Below, in pieces: positions 10,102-18,112 of a stretch of 64,000 bases of DNA (positions are counted from its first letter, which is position 1; each line of letters starts with the position of its first letter). The notes beneath the pieces are model-generated. The model ran no database searches, had not been told where the DNA came from, and saw only the letters and a program-made list of their open reading frames with translations. Position numbers and translations under genes: made by a program. Source of the DNA: Iocasia fonsfrigidae (lineage in GTDB: Bacteria; Bacillota; Halanaerobiia; Halanaerobiales; DTU029); the NCBI RefSeq assembly GCF_017751145.1, contig NZ_CP046640.1, positions 1,034,137-1,098,136 of the forward strand. The letters run 5' to 3'.

Positions 10102-10320
10102 ATGTTAGGAATAATTGCTGTTTTTACCATGATAGCTTTTTTTGAACTACCTGGCCTAATACGCCGAAAATACTGGCGGGAGGTAATAGCCTTTTCTTTA
10201 CTGTTATTTTTGGGTTTTGTCTTATATACGCTGCGGCATTTTGGTGTAAAATTCCCTTCTATTACCAGGATTTTAATTGATCTAATACAGCCGAACTTAC
10301 CAGGCTGGATTTCCAAATAG
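10102..10320 (+). CDS. Small two-helix membrane protein, candidate germinant-receptor D subunit
   Basis: A 72-residue protein with two predicted membrane helices (about residues 3-19 and 27-45) and a basic loop RRKYWRE between them. Its ATG begins at the base after the B-subunit stop, behind GGGGGGA, so it is translationally linked to the ger operon. Small two-helix D subunits that modulate receptor function are known in Bacillus ger operons; position, size and topology fit that class. The assignment is inference, since no diagnostic motif is known to me. Confidence 0.7.
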   Translation: MLGIIAVFTMIAFFELPGLIRRKYWREVIAFSLLLFLGFVLYTLRHFGVKFPSITRILIDLIQPNLPGWISK

Positions 10321-10357
10321 AAGAAGCAATAATGATGTTTATTTTGGTCCAAAAATA

Positions 10358-10366
10358 TGGTATACT
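10358..10366 (+). promoter_or_regulatory. Extended -10 promoter for the SemiSWEET-like gene
   Basis: TGGTATACT, an extended -10 element (TGn plus TATACT), lies 55 bp upstream of the next start. No good -35 box is at the right distance. Its presence suggests the following gene is transcribed separately from the ger operon. Confidence 0.4.
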
Positions 10367-10421
10367 CTAGTAATGGTTAAAAATAAGAGAATAAATCTAT
10401 AAGAGAAGAGGTAATGTAGAA

Positions 10422-10682
10422 ATGAGTATTTTTGAAGCAATTATGTTGATCTGTTTTGGGGCTGCCTGGCCATTATCTATCTATAAATCATATACTTCTA
10501 GGGATAACTCCGGGAAAAGTATTTCTTTTTTGTATATAATTTTAATAGGGTATATTGCCGGGATAATTCATAAATTGTTTTATAATTATGATTTGGTAAT
10601 TTATCTTTACATTTTAAACTTTTTAATGGTAGTGACTGATATAATGCTATATTATAGGAATAAAGGTTTGTCCAGAATTTAA
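10422..10682 (+). CDS. Three-helix PQ-loop/SemiSWEET-like membrane protein
   Basis: An 86-residue protein with three membrane helices (about residues 2-18, 33-50, 57-77). After helix 1 it has AAWPLSIYKSY, then SGKSISF. This parallels the PQ-loop plus serine pattern at the end of helix 1 of bacterial SemiSWEET half-transporters, with WP in place of PQ. SemiSWEETs dimerise to move sugars. The ribosome site is AGAAGAGGTAA. Substrate and transport activity are unproven. A strong terminator follows. Confidence 0.65.
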   Translation: MSIFEAIMLICFGAAWPLSIYKSYTSRDNSGKSISFLYIILIGYIAGIIHKLFYNYDLVIYLYILNFLMVVTDIMLYYRNKGLSRI

Positions 10683-10717
10683 AATTTATTTAAGAAAGAG
10701 CTATGATAAGAAAAAAG

Positions 10718-10746
10718 ACTACTGGAAAATTTCCAGTAGTTTTTTC
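10718..10746 (+). terminator. Rho-independent terminator
   Basis: An 11-bp perfect inverted repeat (ACTACTGGAAA / TTTCCAGTAGT) separated by one base, so the real loop is about 4 nt, is followed by TTTTTTCT. It ends the SemiSWEET-like transcript. Confidence 0.85.
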
Positions 10747-10901
10747 TATATATAGTATTTATCTCGATTTGTGTCTGAAATTTATCAGTTTTGCCGTATT
10801 TTTTTTATTAAAAATACAAAGATATAATAAATAAGAACTATTAATATAATAATTACAGCCAGCCAACCTGATATAACCAGAAAGGAAGAAGTGAAATTAT
10901 A

Positions 10902-11438
10902 GTGTTTAATAGAATAATTAAATACCTTAAATTAATCAAAAAATTAATAGATAATTATCAGACCAAGGGATTGAATTGATTAATTGCCAAGATTGATTCC
11001 AGTATTTATAATGTCCCTTCACCTGGAAAGAGTGATGACTTGATAGTAATTGAAGTGTTTAATGCTAGGACAGCTATAATCCCTGAGCTTAAGAAAGATA
11101 ATATTAGGTTTAAGATAGAAATAAATTCTGAAGGTACCTTAGTAGAACAACAGGGAGATATCGATACCTCTAAACCAGCAGTGATAACAATAATTGAAAA
11201 GAATTTAGAAAAGATTATTAAAAAAGAAGTAGAAAATACGATAGATATAGTTCAAAAAAAATACCAATCAGATGTTTTTGGTTTTGGGAGTCTTTTTAAT
11301 CAAAAATACCCTCAAGACTGGCAAAAAATTAAGGAAGATTGGAATGAAATATTTCCCCAGGTAGAATGTTCAGTTAAAGTTAAAACAGAAATCAGGAGGA
11401 CTGGTTTATTATTAGAGGCTATGGATATTAGCAAATGA
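10902..11438 (+). pseudogene. Remnant of a second ger operon: A-subunit N-terminus fused to C-subunit C-terminus
   Basis: A single reading frame from GTG 10902 to 11438 is interrupted only by a TGA at 10977. The first 25 codons (MFNRIIKYLKLIKKLI...) resemble the basic N-terminus of the intact A subunit at 6.2 kb. After the stop, the frame encodes the C-terminal half of a Ger(x)C lipoprotein: PSPGKSDDLIVIEV, DVFGFGSLFNQKYP and WNEIFPQVECSVKVKTEIRR align with the intact copy at 7.8-9.0 kb. Signal peptide, lipobox and the first 200 residues are absent. The simplest reading is an internal deletion that joined two genes of a duplicated operon. The GerC part is clear; the GerA part is suggestive only. 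Confidence 0.75.
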
Positions 11439-11501
11439 AAAGACAGTGTTAAGGTTGATTATTCTATAAAAGAGGGGATATAATTTATAAAATAAATACT
11501 A

Positions 11502-12341
11502 TTACTTTGTTAAATAGTTGGCGTAGTGTTTTCTTAACTCATGTAAATTATTTAGTTTCTTTAGATATTTTTCTTCATTATTAATAGTAATTCCAACTAT
11601 TAGGGCCTCAATCAGAGCCATAGGTGTAACCATTGTATGGAACTCCCAGATCTCACCCCGTTCTACATATAAAATGATATCACTTGTTTTATTCATTTCA
11701 GAGACAATTAGATCGGTAATCATGATTGTTTTAAACCCTATTTTCTTTTTATAATCCAGAATGATCTTGATTTCAGGTGAAACATTAAAAAAACCAAAAA
11801 TGATTATCAGATCATCTTTGCTTAAGTTTATAAGATTTTCAAAGAGTTCTTTACCACTTTTGGCCATCTTATTTACATTAAGTCCAAATCTGTTGAGTCG
11901 AAAAAACAATAGATTAGCTACACTTTCACTTGGACCTGGACTAAAAATATAGATGTCTTCAGCAGTATTTATTGATTTAATTGCCCTATTAAAATTATCA
12001 TTGGAAAGATATTCTATAGTTTTTTTAAGGTAGTTGATTGTTTTGTTAATTATCTGGGCACCAATATCTTCATCCCTTATTTCATTTAGGATTGATTTCA
12101 TTTTATTGGCCGGACTTATTTCATAATTGTTTTTAATGTGGTTTTTAAAGTCTTTAAATCCTGAGAATCCAATAGAAACGCAGAACCTTGATATTGTTGC
12201 AATACTTACACCTATGGCCTTAGATAATTCCTGTAAGTTCAGATAAGGGACTTTACTCATATTTTTAGTGATGAAATTAGCAATTTTTTTTTCACTCTTG
12301 GATAGTTGATTAATATCGATATCTAAATTATAAATTTTCAT
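11502..12341 (-). CDS. MurR/RpiR family transcriptional regulator
   Basis: A 279-residue regulator with an N-terminal RpiR helix-turn-helix (residues 1-75; SKAIGVSIATISRF then GFSGFKDFK) and a C-terminal sugar-isomerase (SIS) domain from about 125. Family members usually respond to phosphosugars. A good AAGGAGATAATC ribosome site precedes its ATG. It is transcribed divergently from the ECF transporter genes across a 211-bp intergenic region that holds direct repeats, so control of that operon is likely. Confidence 0.92.
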   Translation of the reverse strand: MKIYNLDIDINQLSKSEKKIANFITKNMSKVPYLNLQELSKAIGVSIATISRFCVSIGFSGFKDFKNHIKNNYEISPANKMKSILNEIRDEDIGAQIINKTINYLKKTIEYLSNDNFNRAIKSINTAEDIYIFSPGPSESVANLLFFRLNRFGLNVNKMAKSGKELFENLINLSKDDLIIIFGFFNVSPEIKIILDYKKKIGFKTIMITDLIVSEMNKTSDIILYVERGEIWEFHTMVTPMALIEALIVGITINNEEKYLKKLNNLHELRKHYANYLTK

Positions 12342-12410
12342 GATTATCTCCTTATAAGTTAATTCAAATTACTTTTATTATAATACAAATTGTAAAAAAT
12401 GTAAAAGTGT

Positions 12411-12456
12411 ATGAAAAAATATTTACAATAATTTATTTATGAAAAAATATTTACAA
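12411..12456. promoter_or_regulatory. Pair of 18-bp direct repeats, candidate RpiR operator
   Basis: ATGAAAAAATATTTACAA occurs at 12411-12428 and again at 12439-12456, 28 bp apart start to start. A related sequence, AATTGTAAAAAATGTAAAAG, lies just before at about 12389. The repeats sit between the RpiR gene and a TATAAT at 12498-12503 in front of the ECF S component, so they are placed to act on either promoter. Confidence 0.5.
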
Positions 12457-12552
12457 AAACGTAACTTTTAGTTCATTTAATGTTAACAAATAAGAAGTAT
12501 AATAAACTTGTAAATGTTGTCAGATAGAGAATAAATATTTAGAGGGGATGAT

Positions 12553-13419
12553 TTGAGAATGAATAAAGGAAAGGATATTACCTTAACACAGTCTCAAAAG
12601 ACAATGGTTTTTATACTAGCAATGGCTTTGTTTGGTATGGCAGATTTAATTACAGAGATTGTACCAGAATTTGCAGTAGGTCCAATTGAATTTTCTGTCT
12701 CGTATTTTGCTTTTATACCACTGATTCTATGTATCTTATTTGACCCATTATATGCAGCTTTGGGTGCTTGTTTTGGTGAAATAATTTTTGCAGATTTACT
12801 AATGGGCGATTTTGGAGGATTAGGAGAATTAGAGGGGTTTATTCAACTGGTGATAGGTTTATATGTTGCTGGATTATTAGTAAAAGACCCCCAAAATAAA
12901 AAACAATTAGTAATCGCTTCATTTGTAGGTATTGGAATTGATCAGATGCTTAGTTCAATAGTGGATATTTCTAAAGTATGGATTGGAATTGAAAAATTAG
13001 AGGCAATTCCTGGGTTGCCCGAGAGTATCCTTGTCTTAGAAGGATTAAGTTTTATTAATGAAATGGTAATTACCGGGTTTTTATTTGGTGTTTTACCAAC
13101 AATGTATTTAGTACCACGTTTACATGGTAAGATAGAACCATTATTGGGTATCAAACCCCGTGAACAAATGAAATCGACCCCGATGACCAGTCTTATTACT
13201 TCAAGATTAATTATTAGTACAGTAGTATTTGCTTTTATTGCTACTATTGCAGAGTTTATCTCTGAAATGGATATTAATTTTGCTGTCTGGGAGCCTGATT
13301 TCTTAGATAAATATGGTACAGGCTTTATCTGGGTTGGAGTAATAATTGCTATAGTGCTTATTATTTCTATTATAACTTATGCTAGAAATAATAAAAAAAA
13401 TGATGATATTGCTATGTGA
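12553..13419 (+). CDS. ECF transporter substrate-binding (S) component, substrate unknown
   Basis: A 288-residue membrane protein with about eight hydrophobic segments. Acidic, gated loops near residues 60-95 (CFGEIIFADLLMGDFGG) resemble ECF S components. It is larger than the usual 170-220 residues, with an added C-terminal pair of helices. Context settles the role: a double ECF ATPase and an EcfT follow on the same strand. The start is TTG 12553 or ATG 12559; AGAGGGG suits either. Similar proteins have been loosely named after FtsQ, which the sequence does not support. The ligand is not identifiable. Confidence 0.75.
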   Translation: MRMNKGKDITLTQSQKTMVFILAMALFGMADLITEIVPEFAVGPIEFSVSYFAFIPLILCILFDPLYAALGACFGEIIFADLLMGDFGGLGELEGFIQLVIGLYVAGLLVKDPQNKKQLVIASFVGIGIDQMLSSIVDISKVWIGIEKLEAIPGLPESILVLEGLSFINEMVITGFLFGVLPTMYLVPRLHGKIEPLLGIKPREQMKSTPMTSLITSRLIISTVVFAFIATIAEFISEMDINFAVWEPDFLDKYGTGFIWVGVIIAIVLIISIITYARNNKKNDDIAM

Positions 13420-13484
13420 TTTCTTTAGAAGTAAGAAGTTCTTAAATGAAATTTTTTATAATTCGAAAAAGTTTTATAAGCAAT

Positions 13485-13528
13485 AAAAAGTTATTTCAGG
13501 GTATAAAAGTTCCTTAAATAACTTTTTT
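13485..13528 (+). terminator. Terminator-like hairpin after the S component
   Basis: A 12-bp perfect inverted repeat (AAAAAGTTATTT / AAATAACTTTTT) with a 19-nt loop, the 3' arm running into TTTTTT. It stands between the S component and the ATPase gene, so it may lower downstream expression relative to the S component. Confidence 0.55.
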
Positions 13529-13587
13529 GCTTAAAGTCAGAGCTAAAAATGAGATATTGTTAAAATAGAGGGGAAGGGGTTATTAAT

Positions 13588-15303
13588 ATGGAGGAAATTA
13601 TAAGTATAAAGGATTTATCTTTTAAGTATCCAGGTGCAAGTGATAAGGTTTTAAATAATATTAATCTCAGGATCTTTCAGGGGGATTTTATAGCTATTAT
13701 TGGTGGTAATGGTGGTGGAAAAACGACCCTCTGCAAAACTTTTAATGGTTTAATTCCTCATTATCATGTAGGGGATTTTGTAGGTGAGGTTATAGTTGCT
13801 GGTCATAATACACTGGGTACATCAGTGGCTTCTCTGGCACAAAAAGTTGCTTACATATATCAAGATTTTGAGAATCAACTAGTACGTTCGACTGTCTATG
13901 ATGAGGTTACCTTTGCCCCTTTGAACTTTGGTTTAAGGAATTATCAAGAAAGGGGTGAATATGCTCTGGAGATATTGGGTCTTAAATCAATTCAGAATGA
14001 ATTCATCTGGGAATTAAGTGGTGGACAGAAGCATATGGTAGCCCTGGCAGGGGTGTTGGCCTTGAATCCTGATATTATAATTATTGATGAACCGGTTGCT
14101 CAACTTGATCCCTTTAATGCTCAAATGATTTATGAAAACTTAGCAATGCTTAATCAGGAACATGGTAAAACTATTATTGTGATTGAACATCACACCGAGT
14201 TTATTGCAAGTTATTGTCAGAATGTAATAATGATGGATAGTGGAAGGGTCTTGTGGCAAAAATCTGTTAATAAGGCCTTATCTATGGTTGAAGAATTAAA
14301 AGAAAGCAATATTTATCCACCACAGGTGACACAGGCAGTTTGTTCTTTATTTAAAATAGAGGGTCAGTATCCTATCACTATTGAGGAGGCTTTACCATAT
14401 TTCTCTCAGGGTAATTGTTTAGAACTAAGCATAAAAACTGAAGATGATAATCAACTAAAAAATAAGCAGACTGATGAAAAACCCCTTATAAGTTTCAAAA
14501 ATCTTAGTCATAGTTATAAGACACTAAAGAAAAAATCAGCAAAGGCTCTTAGTAATATTAATTTGTCTTTTTATAAAGGTGACCGGGTAGCCTTAATCGG
14601 TAATAATGGTTCAGGGAAATCGACTCTGCTTAAATTAATAACAGGGATAATAAAACCCCAGGAGGGAGAAGTCATAGTTTGTGGAAAAAATACTAAAGAT
14701 ACATCTTCAGAACAATTAGCTGAAAGAGTAAGCTATATTTATCAAAACCCTGAGGAAATGTTTATAAATGATAATATTCGCCAGGATATTGAATATTATC
14801 TGCAGGCTAGAAAAATACCTGCTTATAATAAGTTTGTCAATCAAATTATTAAAACATTAGGACTGACTGATATTCAAAATCATGATGGAAGACTCTTAAG
14901 TGGGGGACAGCAACGGCGCGCCTCACTGGCAATTGGGACTGGTACAAAGCCCTCAGTTATATTATTAGATGAACCGACGGCTAGTCTTGATATGCTTAGT
15001 CGAAAAGAGATGTTTGCGATGATTAACAGATTGGAAGATTGGGTAAATACAGTTATTGTTGCTACCCATGATATGGAATTAGTAGGGGAATGGGCAGACA
15101 GGGTAATTGTTTTAAATGAGGGAAAAGTCTTTATCGATACCGATCAATATGGTGTTTTTGGAGATGAACAGGTATTAGAACAAACTAATTTGTGTCCTCC
15201 ACAGATTGTGAAATTAAGTAGAAGACTAGGCATGAAACCTGTTGCTTTGAGTGTGAAAGACTTTATATCCAGGTTAGGAGGAGATAAACTTGAAGCGATT
15301 TAG
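13588..15303 (+). CDS. ECF transporter ATPase, two ABC domains fused (EcfA-EcfA')
   Basis: A 571-residue energy-coupling ATPase with two nucleotide-binding domains in one chain. Domain 1 has Walker A GGNGGGKTTL (about residue 38), signature LSGGQKHMVAL and Walker B IIIIDEP. Domain 2 starts about 300, with Walker A GNNGSGKSTL, signature LLSGGQQRRASL, Walker B VILLDEPTASLD and switch His in ATHD. Domain 1 has the switch His in IEHH. Both sites look intact. The gene follows GGGGAAGGGG and overlaps the EcfT gene by 14 bp. Confidence 0.93.
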   Translation: MEEIISIKDLSFKYPGASDKVLNNINLRIFQGDFIAIIGGNGGGKTTLCKTFNGLIPHYHVGDFVGEVIVAGHNTLGTSVASLAQKVAYIYQDFENQLVRSTVYDEVTFAPLNFGLRNYQERGEYALEILGLKSIQNEFIWELSGGQKHMVALAGVLALNPDIIIIDEPVAQLDPFNAQMIYENLAMLNQEHGKTIIVIEHHTEFIASYCQNVIMMDSGRVLWQKSVNKALSMVEELKESNIYPPQVTQAVCSLFKIEGQYPITIEEALPYFSQGNCLELSIKTEDDNQLKNKQTDEKPLISFKNLSHSYKTLKKKSAKALSNINLSFYKGDRVALIGNNGSGKSTLLKLITGIIKPQEGEVIVCGKNTKDTSSEQLAERVSYIYQNPEEMFINDNIRQDIEYYLQARKIPAYNKFVNQIIKTLGLTDIQNHDGRLLSGGQQRRASLAIGTGTKPSVILLDEPTASLDMLSRKEMFAMINRLEDWVNTVIVATHDMELVGEWADRVIVLNEGKVFIDTDQYGVFGDEQVLEQTNLCPPQIVKLSRRLGMKPVALSVKDFISRLGGDKLEAI

Positions 15304-16117
15304 TGATAAAATAGCTGCAGTTTTATCTGTTGAAACCATTAAAATGGCCTTAATGAAGACTGCTTATGGGACCCAGGATACCTTTCTGGCTAAATTGGAT
15401 TCCAGGATACTTATAATTTGGTATATCTCTTTTGCGATTATTCCCTGGTTTTTTCATAATAGGACAATTCTATTGGGGCTGTTTATATTTATGCTAATTA
15501 TAACTTTTATCTCTCATGTTAGCAATTTAATAATTTTTTTACTTTCGATGAGTATAGTGACCGAATTAGGGTCAATGGTGGTGGTAGCCTATATTTTGGG
15601 GAGTGGAATAGAGGTTTTTTTACCATTATTAATTTTAACAATGAAGTTGACTACTATTGCTCTGGCTAGTATAGCAGTATTCACCAGTATGGATCCCGAG
15701 AAATTTAGTGATGCCCTGTTGAGTTTTGGTATTGCTGGTAGGTATAGTTTTGGGGTTTCGTATGCCTACAGGATCTTACCAGTCTTATTTGAAGAGTATA
15801 ATAATATATTTAATTCTTTTCGTTTAAGGGGAAAAACTCCGGATAATAAAGGGATTTTAGGGTATCGATATGTTTTTTACCTGATCAAAATAGCAATTCT
15901 GGCCTTTTATCCCATGATATTAAATACGGCCAAGCGAACCAGAACTACGGTAGAAGCCCTGGAATTAAAAGGATTTACATATGCCTTAGATAAGCCGAAA
16001 GTAAAGAAGTTGAAATTAGCATATATGAAGATAGGAAAAAGGGATATTCTCTTTTTAATAGTATCAATTCTTATAGTTGTGGTCATAATTTTAACTGGTA
16101 AAAATTATCCATTATAA
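15290..16117 (+). CDS. ECF transporter transmembrane component EcfT
   Basis: A 275-residue CbiQ/EcfT-type membrane protein. The N-terminus is followed by LAKLDSRILIIWYISFAI and several helices. The coupling-helix region includes YRILPVLFEEYNNIFNSFRLRG and, later, AKRTRTTVEALELKGF, the Ala-Arg-Gly-type motifs that contact the ATPase. The start is TTG, 6-7 nt after AGGAGGAG located inside the upstream gene, so translation is coupled. Confidence 0.9.
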   Translation: MKRFSDKIAAVLSVETIKMALMKTAYGTQDTFLAKLDSRILIIWYISFAIIPWFFHNRTILLGLFIFMLIITFISHVSNLIIFLLSMSIVTELGSMVVVAYILGSGIEVFLPLLILTMKLTTIALASIAVFTSMDPEKFSDALLSFGIAGRYSFGVSYAYRILPVLFEEYNNIFNSFRLRGKTPDNKGILGYRYVFYLIKIAILAFYPMILNTAKRTRTTVEALELKGFTYALDKPKVKKLKLAYMKIGKRDILFLIVSILIVVVIILTGKNYPL

Positions 16118-16128
16118 GGGGTGGGAAA

Positions 16129-16869
16129 ATGTATATTGATTTTCATTGTCATACAAAGTTATCCAAAAAGTTTGAGTTTGAATTAAATAGTTTTAATAAG
16201 GTAATAACAGTTGCCAGAAAAAAAGGTTTAGATGCAATAGTCCTAACTGAACATTTTCATACTATAAATTTTTTTAATATCTATAATACCTTGGATAAGG
16301 CTTATGAATATAAACATGATTACTATGATCTAGGTAGTTTTAAGGTTTTTTGCGGGATGGAAGTTGATATTAGAGAAAGTGGACATATATTAATTATCGG
16401 GAGGAAAGAAGATGTTCTGGATATAAGGGGTTTGTTTTCCAAAAACATTAGTGAAGCTGATTATCCTGCTTTAAAATATTTGTTAGATGAAGCTGACAAA
16501 CGTAAGATGATTAAAATTGGGGCACATCCAGCCAAAAAAAGTCATTATTTAATGGATATGGATACTGATTTATTAAAAAGATTAGATGGTCTAGGTCTTA
16601 ATGGAAAAGACCTGAAAAATAGAGATAAGGTAACAAGATTGTCTAATAAAATAGATATACCCTTGATAGCAGGGAGTGATACCCATCATATTTTACATAT
16701 GGGTACTGTAAAAAATCATTTTTACAGTGAGTATGAAAAGATAGCTGATCTAAAAATTGCTATTCAAAACAGGGAATTTGAAACTATTATTACTAAAGGG
16801 GCACGTTTAAAAGCCTGTATTGGTCAGCTTGTTAAAAAGATGGCTAAAACATTAAAAGAGGCCCAGTAA
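16129..16869 (+). CDS. PHP-domain metal-dependent phosphoesterase
   Basis: A 246-residue PHP-fold hydrolase. Metal-ligand motifs are all visible: DFHCHTKLS (residues 4-12), TEHFH (about 41), GMEVDIRESGHILII (about 80), GAHPAK (about 129) and GSDTHH (about 186). It begins 12 bp after EcfT behind AAGGGGTGGG and so belongs to the transporter operon. The family hydrolyses small phosphoesters such as histidinol phosphate or nucleotides. Given the RpiR regulator, a phosphorylated ligand is plausible, but the substrate is unknown. Confidence 0.82.
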   Translation: MYIDFHCHTKLSKKFEFELNSFNKVITVARKKGLDAIVLTEHFHTINFFNIYNTLDKAYEYKHDYYDLGSFKVFCGMEVDIRESGHILIIGRKEDVLDIRGLFSKNISEADYPALKYLLDEADKRKMIKIGAHPAKKSHYLMDMDTDLLKRLDGLGLNGKDLKNRDKVTRLSNKIDIPLIAGSDTHHILHMGTVKNHFYSEYEKIADLKIAIQNREFETIITKGARLKACIGQLVKKMAKTLKEAQ

Positions 16870-16893
16870 AAAGATAATTATATAAATACCCCC

Positions 16894-16955
16894 TTGATAT
16901 TATAGCTAAAATGAAGTAAACTATATTTAATAATAATTATTCTTATTAAATATAG
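16894..16955 (+). promoter_or_regulatory. Promoter and palindrome upstream of exonuclease III
   Basis: TTGATA (16894-16899) and TAAACT (16917-16922) are 17 bp apart. A perfect 13-bp inverted repeat, CTATATTTAATAA (16921-16933) and TTATTAAATATAG (16943-16955), begins within the -10 box and covers the expected transcription start. It could be an operator or a 5' hairpin of the mRNA. Confidence 0.5.
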
Positions 16956-16971
16956 TAGTGGAGGTAATAAG

Positions 16972-17739
16972 ATGAAGATTTATTCGTGGAATGTAAATGG
17001 AATCAGGGCTATTAAAAGGAAGGGCTTTCTGGATTGGATGGTAGAGGAACAGCCAGATATTATCGGGCTTCAGGAAACCAAAATTCAGGATGAACAGATA
17101 AGTGATGATTTAAGAGATATTGAGGGATATAAATCCTATTTTTCTTTTGCGGAAAGAAAGGGTTATAGTGGTGTGGCCCTTTATACAAAAAAAGAACCTA
17201 TCTCAGTCAGACATGGTCTTGGGATAGAACGTTTTGATAAGGAAGGCCGGGTTTTAATGGCAGAATACCCTGAATTTACACTTTTAAATGTCTATTTCCC
17301 GAATGGTAAAAGAAATAAGACAAGGCTAAAATATAAACTAGACTTTTATGATGATATCTTGGACTTTTGTGAAGGTCTGAGGAAAAAGGGTCAGGAGTTA
17401 ATTATCTTTGGTGATTATAATACTGCTCATCATGAGATAGATTTAAAGAACCCCAGAGCCAATGAAGATACCTCTGGGTTCTTACCCATTGAAAGGGAGT
17501 GGTTTGATAAACTTCTGAAATATGGTTATCTTGATACCTACCGTTATTTTTACCCTGATAAGGTAGAGTATTCCTGGTGGAGCTACCGGACCAGGGCCAG
17601 GGAGAGAAATGCTGGCTGGAGAATAGATTATCACTTTGTTTCAGAGGGACTGGCAGAAAAGATTAAAGATGCTGAAATAATGACTGATGTTATGGGTTCA
17701 GACCATTGTCCGGTTACACTGGAATTAGAACTAAGTTAA
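16972..17739 (+). CDS. xth: Exodeoxyribonuclease III / AP endonuclease
   Basis: Repairs abasic sites and degrades 3' ends in duplex DNA. The 255-residue chain has the expected motifs: WNVNGIRAIKRKGFLDW at the start, LQETKIQ with the metal-binding Glu (about residue 35), YSGVALYTK, FGDYNTAHHEIDLKNP with the catalytic Asp and Asn, WRIDYHFVS and GSDHCPV with the terminal His. GGAGGTAATAAG precedes the ATG. The next gene follows after 14 bp. Confidence 0.96.
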   Translation: MKIYSWNVNGIRAIKRKGFLDWMVEEQPDIIGLQETKIQDEQISDDLRDIEGYKSYFSFAERKGYSGVALYTKKEPISVRHGLGIERFDKEGRVLMAEYPEFTLLNVYFPNGKRNKTRLKYKLDFYDDILDFCEGLRKKGQELIIFGDYNTAHHEIDLKNPRANEDTSGFLPIEREWFDKLLKYGYLDTYRYFYPDKVEYSWWSYRTRARERNAGWRIDYHFVSEGLAEKIKDAEIMTDVMGSDHCPVTLELELS

Positions 17740-17753
17740 AGGAGGGGGTATAG

Positions 17754-18083
17754 ATGGCAGATTTTAAAGATTTTAATAAATTGGATATCAGGGTTGGAGA
17801 AATCATCAAGGCAGAGCCTTTTGTAAAAGCAAATAAACCTGCCTATAAACTATGGATTGATTTTGGTAAGCAAATTGGCATTAAAAAATCCAGTGCTCAG
17901 ATTACTGAGTGTTATCAGCTAGATGAGCTGATAGGAAGACAGGTTTTAGGAGTGGTAAATTTTCCTCCCAGACAGATTGCTGATTTTATGTCAGAGGTAC
18001 TGGTGTTAGGAGTTTATGCTGAACAAGGTGTAGTCCTAATTCAACCTGAACAGCCTGTAAAAAAGGGTGATAAATTAGGTTAA
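17754..18083 (+). CDS. csaA: CsaA-like tRNA-binding domain protein
   Basis: A 109-residue stand-alone OB-fold tRNA-binding domain. It reads LDIRVGEIIKAEPFVKANKP (about 10-29), then a Lys-Ser-Ser-Ala-Gln segment and VLGVVNFPPRQIADFMSEVLVLG in two parts, the standard CsaA pattern. CsaA has been described as a secretion-related chaperone; the fold also binds tRNA. It lies 14 bp after xth behind GGAGGGGG, so the two are co-transcribed. A REP-like palindrome starts at the base after its stop. Confidence 0.93.
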   Translation: MADFKDFNKLDIRVGEIIKAEPFVKANKPAYKLWIDFGKQIGIKKSSAQITECYQLDELIGRQVLGVVNFPPRQIADFMSEVLVLGVYAEQGVVLIQPEQPVKKGDKLG

Positions 18084-18108
18084 TGACAAGGGGACGGTTC
18101 GTCTGTCA
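18084..18108. repeat. REP-like 25-nt palindrome, copy 2
   Basis: TGACA, then AGGGGACGGTTC, then GTCTGTCA. It begins one base after the csaA stop and ends 4 bp before the stop of the converging sod gene. Together with copy 3 it brackets sod. Confidence 0.7.
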
Positions 18109-18112
18109 CATC

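Noticed and set aside
12553-13419. Cell-division (FtsQ-like) role for the large membrane protein
   Set aside because: It has multiple membrane helices and sits with ECF ATPase and EcfT genes; FtsQ has one helix and a POTRA domain.
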